This document shows, piece by piece, positions 5,808-8,061 of a stretch of DNA of 8,061 nt. A program made the translations under genes and the position numbers. Under the pieces are notes generated by a model, which was not told the DNA's origin, searched no databases, and saw nothing but the letters and a program-made list of their open reading frames with translations. Every line of letters starts with the position of its first letter. The first letter of the stretch is position 1. The stretch is from an uncultured Pseudomonadota bacterium. GTDB lineage: Bacteria; Pseudomonadota; Gammaproteobacteria; Burkholderiales; SG8-41. Location: the NCBI GenBank assembly GCA_946885605.1, contig CAMPGR010000149.1, positions 1-8,061 on the forward strand. The letters are read 5' to 3'.

Positions 5808-6593
5808 TCAAAGGCTCCCGACCAAGCCGAAGACCCCGCGCTTTCGTATGCCGCGGCGCATGAGCTCGACGTCGATCACCTGATGATCGTCGATGTCGAC
5901 GTTCACCTGGTTCCCCAGCGTGTTGAGGTACCACGTTTGCGTGGCGCTGTCCTTCGCCTGGAAGATGAAATCCTGGACATCGAAGCGCGCGACGAGATTG
6001 AGGACGAGGTCGCCCTTGAACTCCGAGACCCCTTCGCTGATCCCTTCGCCCTGCACCAGCACTTTCCACGCGCCGGCCTTTTTGTAGGCCTCCACCTGCG
6101 CAAAGATATAGCTCTGGCTTGCCGTCCAGTCCTCGTGCCCCTTCTGCCCCGCTTCGGCGACCACTTTGAGCCCTTCCGCGCTCGCCATCCGGATGAGCTC
6201 GCACTTGTCCCTGAGCGACATGGTCACCTGCGCGCTGGAGACTTCGACCGCTTCCGCCCCGAACGCTCTTACCGCGGCGTAGAACTGAGCCGACACGCCC
6301 TGCATGAACGCCGCTTCGGTGACGTCCCCGGCGAAAAAGACGCGGATCTGCGCGGCGTGTAACGCCGCGATCTTGCGCTTGAGGAACTCCTCGCGCTGCA
6401 AGCGATACGCGCCGATCGCGATCTTCACGACATCGATGTATTCGCCGCCCGCTTCGATGAGATCGGCCACTCGGTTCATCGCCATGCCGCGGTCCGCGAC
6501 GATGGTAAGGCCGCTTTCGCGCGGCTTGCCGGGGCGCGGGGCAACGCGGATGAAGGGAAACGCCATGTGCTTCAACCCCGGATCCTGTTCCAT
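5808..6593 (-). CDS. Phosphosulfolactate synthase (ComA)-family TIM-barrel protein, function uncertain
   Basis: A 261-residue protein that aligns along its length with archaeal ComA, which adds sulfite to phosphoenolpyruvate to give phosphosulfolactate (coenzyme M route). Shared framework: SGLTIVADRG (27-36), GGEYIDVVK (49-57), IRVFFAGDVTE (83-93), FGAEAVEVS (111-119), GLKVVAEAGQK (141-151) and VIDVELMRRGIR (239-250). Several ComA signatures, as recalled from Methanococcus, are changed: GWGTS to AIGAY (after K57), GGTLFE to AGDVTE, and EISDGS to EVSSAQ. The conserved K57, E93, E117 and E147 remain. The reaction may therefore differ, as in the plant relative HSA32, a heat-stress protein of no known activity. 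The ATG at 6593 has GAGGAG eight bases upstream; the longer frame into aconitase is rejected. It is the second gene after aconitase, 13 bases apart. Predicted soluble, no signal peptide. The family call is firm; the function is open. Confidence 0.88.
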   Translation of the reverse strand: MEQDPGLKHMAFPFIRVAPRPGKPRESGLTIVADRGMAMNRVADLIEAGGEYIDVVKIAIGAYRLQREEFLKRKIAALHAAQIRVFFAGDVTEAAFMQGVSAQFYAAVRAFGAEAVEVSSAQVTMSLRDKCELIRMASAEGLKVVAEAGQKGHEDWTASQSYIFAQVEAYKKAGAWKVLVQGEGISEGVSEFKGDLVLNLVARFDVQDFIFQAKDSATQTWYLNTLGNQVNVDIDDHQVIDVELMRRGIRKRGVFGLVGSL

Positions 6594-6606
6594 TGTGCGG
6601 CTCCTC

Positions 6607-8061
6607 TTATGCGGGCGTGCGAATCTGCTCGGCAAGCTCGCGGTACACGTACGGCAATAACCCGCCGTGGCGGTAATAGGCCAATTCCTCGGCGGTATCG
6701 ATGCGGGCGATGACGGCGAAGTCGTCGATCGCGCCGTCGCGGCGGTGAATGCGCAGCGTGAGCGCCTCTGTGCTCCGCAGGTTGTCCGTGATGCCGAGAA
6801 CGTCAAACGTTTCGCCGCCGTCCAGCCCGAGGTCCATGCGACGCACCCCTTTCAGCTGCAAGGGCAGCACGCCCATGCCGACGAGATTCGAGCGGTGGAT
6901 CCGCTCGAAGCTTTCCGCTACGACGGCGCGCACGCCGAGGAGCGCCGGCCCCTTCGCCGCCCAGTCGCGCGAGGATCCCGCGCCGTACTCGCGACCGGCG
7001 ATGACGATGAGCGGCACGCCGCGCTGGCGGTAGGTCTCCGCCGCGTCGAAGATGAATACGACATCGCCTTCGGGCTGCAGCCGGGTGTACGGTCCTTCGA
7101 CGCCCGGCACCATTTCGTTGCGCAGCCGGCCGGACGCGAAGGTCCCGCGCAAGGCCATCTCGTGATTGCCGCGTCGAAAGCCGTAGGTCTGGAAGTCCGC
7201 CGGCTTCACGCCGCGTGCGGCGAGATACTGGCCGGCCGGGCTCTTCACGGGGATGACGTTGTTCGGCGAGAGATGATCAGTCGTCACCATATCGCCGAGG
7301 ATCGCGAGCGGGCGCATGCCGCGCAGCTCACGCAGCGGCGGCAGCGACTGCGGCACGTCATCGAAGAACGGCGGGCGGCGGAGGAATGTGCTCTCCGCCG
7401 ACCATGGGAAGAGCGTGGTCGCCTCGGTCTTGAGCACCTGCCACGCGGGGGCGCCCTCGAAGAGACGCGCGTAGCTCTCGGCATAGAGCTCCGACGTGAG
7501 GCTCGATGCAAGCGCCTGCGCGATCTCGTCGGCGGACGGCCAGATATCGCGGAGATATACTGCGTTGCCGTGCGCGTCCACGCCTAGCGGCTCGGTATCG
7601 AGATTGCACGCGATGCTCCCGGCAATGGCATACGCGATCACGAGCGCAGGCGAAGCGAGATACGCCGCGCGCGCATACGGGTGCACGCGCCCCTCGAAAT
7701 TGCGATTCCCGGATAACACGGCAACGGACACGAGCTCATGCTCGCGGATCGCCGCTTCGATCTCGGGGGCAAGCGGGCCGGAATTCCCGTTGCACGTCGT
7801 GCAACCAAAGCCGACCAGATGGAACCCGAGCGCTTCGAGCGCTGGATAAAGGCCCGCGCGTTTCAGGTATTCCATCACCACTTTGGAACCCGGAGCGAAC
7901 GACGTCTTGACCCACGGCTTCGATTCGAGCCCCCGGTTCACGGCATTGCGCGCGAGCAACCCCGCGGCGATCATGTTCGCGGGATTGGACGTATTGGTGC
8001 AGCTCGTGATCGCCGCGATGACCACATCGCCGTCCCCGAGTGTAAAGTCACGGCCAGTGAC
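6607..8061 (-). CDS. acnA: Aconitate hydratase, AcnA-type, 5' end cut by window edge
   Basis: Interconverts citrate and isocitrate through a [4Fe-4S] cluster in the TCA cycle. The last 484 residues are visible; the frame stays open to the right edge (VTGRDFTLGDGD precedes VVIAAITSCTN), so the start is outside. Full-length relatives are near 890 residues. Counting from the edge, the cluster cysteines are C21 (SCTNTSNP) and C87/C90 (GFGCTTCNGNSGPL), spaced 66 and 69 as in E. coli AcnA. Other motifs are SGNRNFEGRVHP, YLRDIWPSADEI, RRGNHEMALRGTFASGRLRN, AGREYGAGSSRDWAAKGP and ESFERIHRSNLVGMGVLPL. Some wording (DMVTTDHLSPNN, LGLDGGETFDV, LTLRIHRRDG) resembles AcnD, the Fe-S 2-methylcitrate dehydratase, but no prp genes are in view and the core reads as AcnA. 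Its TAA is followed at once by the Shine-Dalgarno of the ComA-like gene. Confidence 0.95.
   Translation of the reverse strand, partial: VTGRDFTLGDGDVVIAAITSCTNTSNPANMIAAGLLARNAVNRGLESKPWVKTSFAPGSKVVMEYLKRAGLYPALEALGFHLVGFGCTTCNGNSGPLAPEIEAAIREHELVSVAVLSGNRNFEGRVHPYARAAYLASPALVIAYAIAGSIACNLDTEPLGVDAHGNAVYLRDIWPSADEIAQALASSLTSELYAESYARLFEGAPAWQVLKTEATTLFPWSAESTFLRRPPFFDDVPQSLPPLRELRGMRPLAILGDMVTTDHLSPNNVIPVKSPAGQYLAARGVKPADFQTYGFRRGNHEMALRGTFASGRLRNEMVPGVEGPYTRLQPEGDVVFIFDAAETYRQRGVPLIVIAGREYGAGSSRDWAAKGPALLGVRAVVAESFERIHRSNLVGMGVLPLQLKGVRRMDLGLDGGETFDVLGITDNLRSTEALTLRIHRRDGAIDDFAVIARIDTAEELAYYRHGGLLPYVYRELAEQIRTPA

Noticed and set aside
6594..6806. 71-residue N-terminal extension of the ComA-like protein
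   Set aside because: It overlaps the aconitase coding end in another frame, does not resemble the family, and the ATG at 6593 has a strong Shine-Dalgarno.
6667..7587. 306-codon plus-strand open frame opposite aconitase
   Set aside because: Antisense shadow of conserved aconitase sequence with no domain of its own.

Overview
The window is GC-rich, densely coded chromosomal DNA. It looks like a proteobacterium, most likely a betaproteobacterium. The gene order tsaD / rpsU-yqeY-dnaG-rpoD is common in Beta- and Gammaproteobacteria. The long Lys/Ala-rich N-terminal tail on RpoD and its wording around region 1.2 look betaproteobacterial. The lineage is inferred from recalled family sequences, not from a search. 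No mobile elements, CRISPR arrays, tRNA or rRNA genes were seen, and no gene-free stretch exceeds about 180 bases.

Left part (1-4675, minus strand): the macromolecular synthesis operon, transcribed leftward as rpsU (ribosomal protein S21), yqeY (GatB/YqeY-domain protein), dnaG (primase) and rpoD (primary sigma factor, cut by the left edge after 616 residues). It links translation, replication priming and transcription initiation. The spacers hold the regulatory content. There is a TATAAT promoter for rpsU and a small hairpin over its ribosome binding site. A strong intrinsic terminator follows rpsU. The yqeY-dnaG spacer has three hairpins and a TATAAT box. The dnaG-rpoD spacer has a TTGACA promoter with a sigma32-like reading, a near-perfect 13/14-base direct repeat 30 bp apart, and a second terminator-like hairpin that overlaps another TATAAT.

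Middle (4752-5789, plus strand): tsaD, the tRNA t6A modification enzyme, divergent from rpsU across a 76-bp promoter region, as in E. coli.

Right part (5808-8061, minus strand): the C-terminal 484 residues of an AcnA-type aconitase, followed after 13 bases by a protein of the phosphosulfolactate synthase (ComA) fold family. The second gene's Shine-Dalgarno directly abuts the aconitase stop, so the two are probably translated together. The ComA-like protein keeps the family framework but has changed several signature motifs, so its reaction is uncertain. It is the least understood gene here and the best candidate for new biology. It converges on tsaD with only 18 bases between the stop codons.
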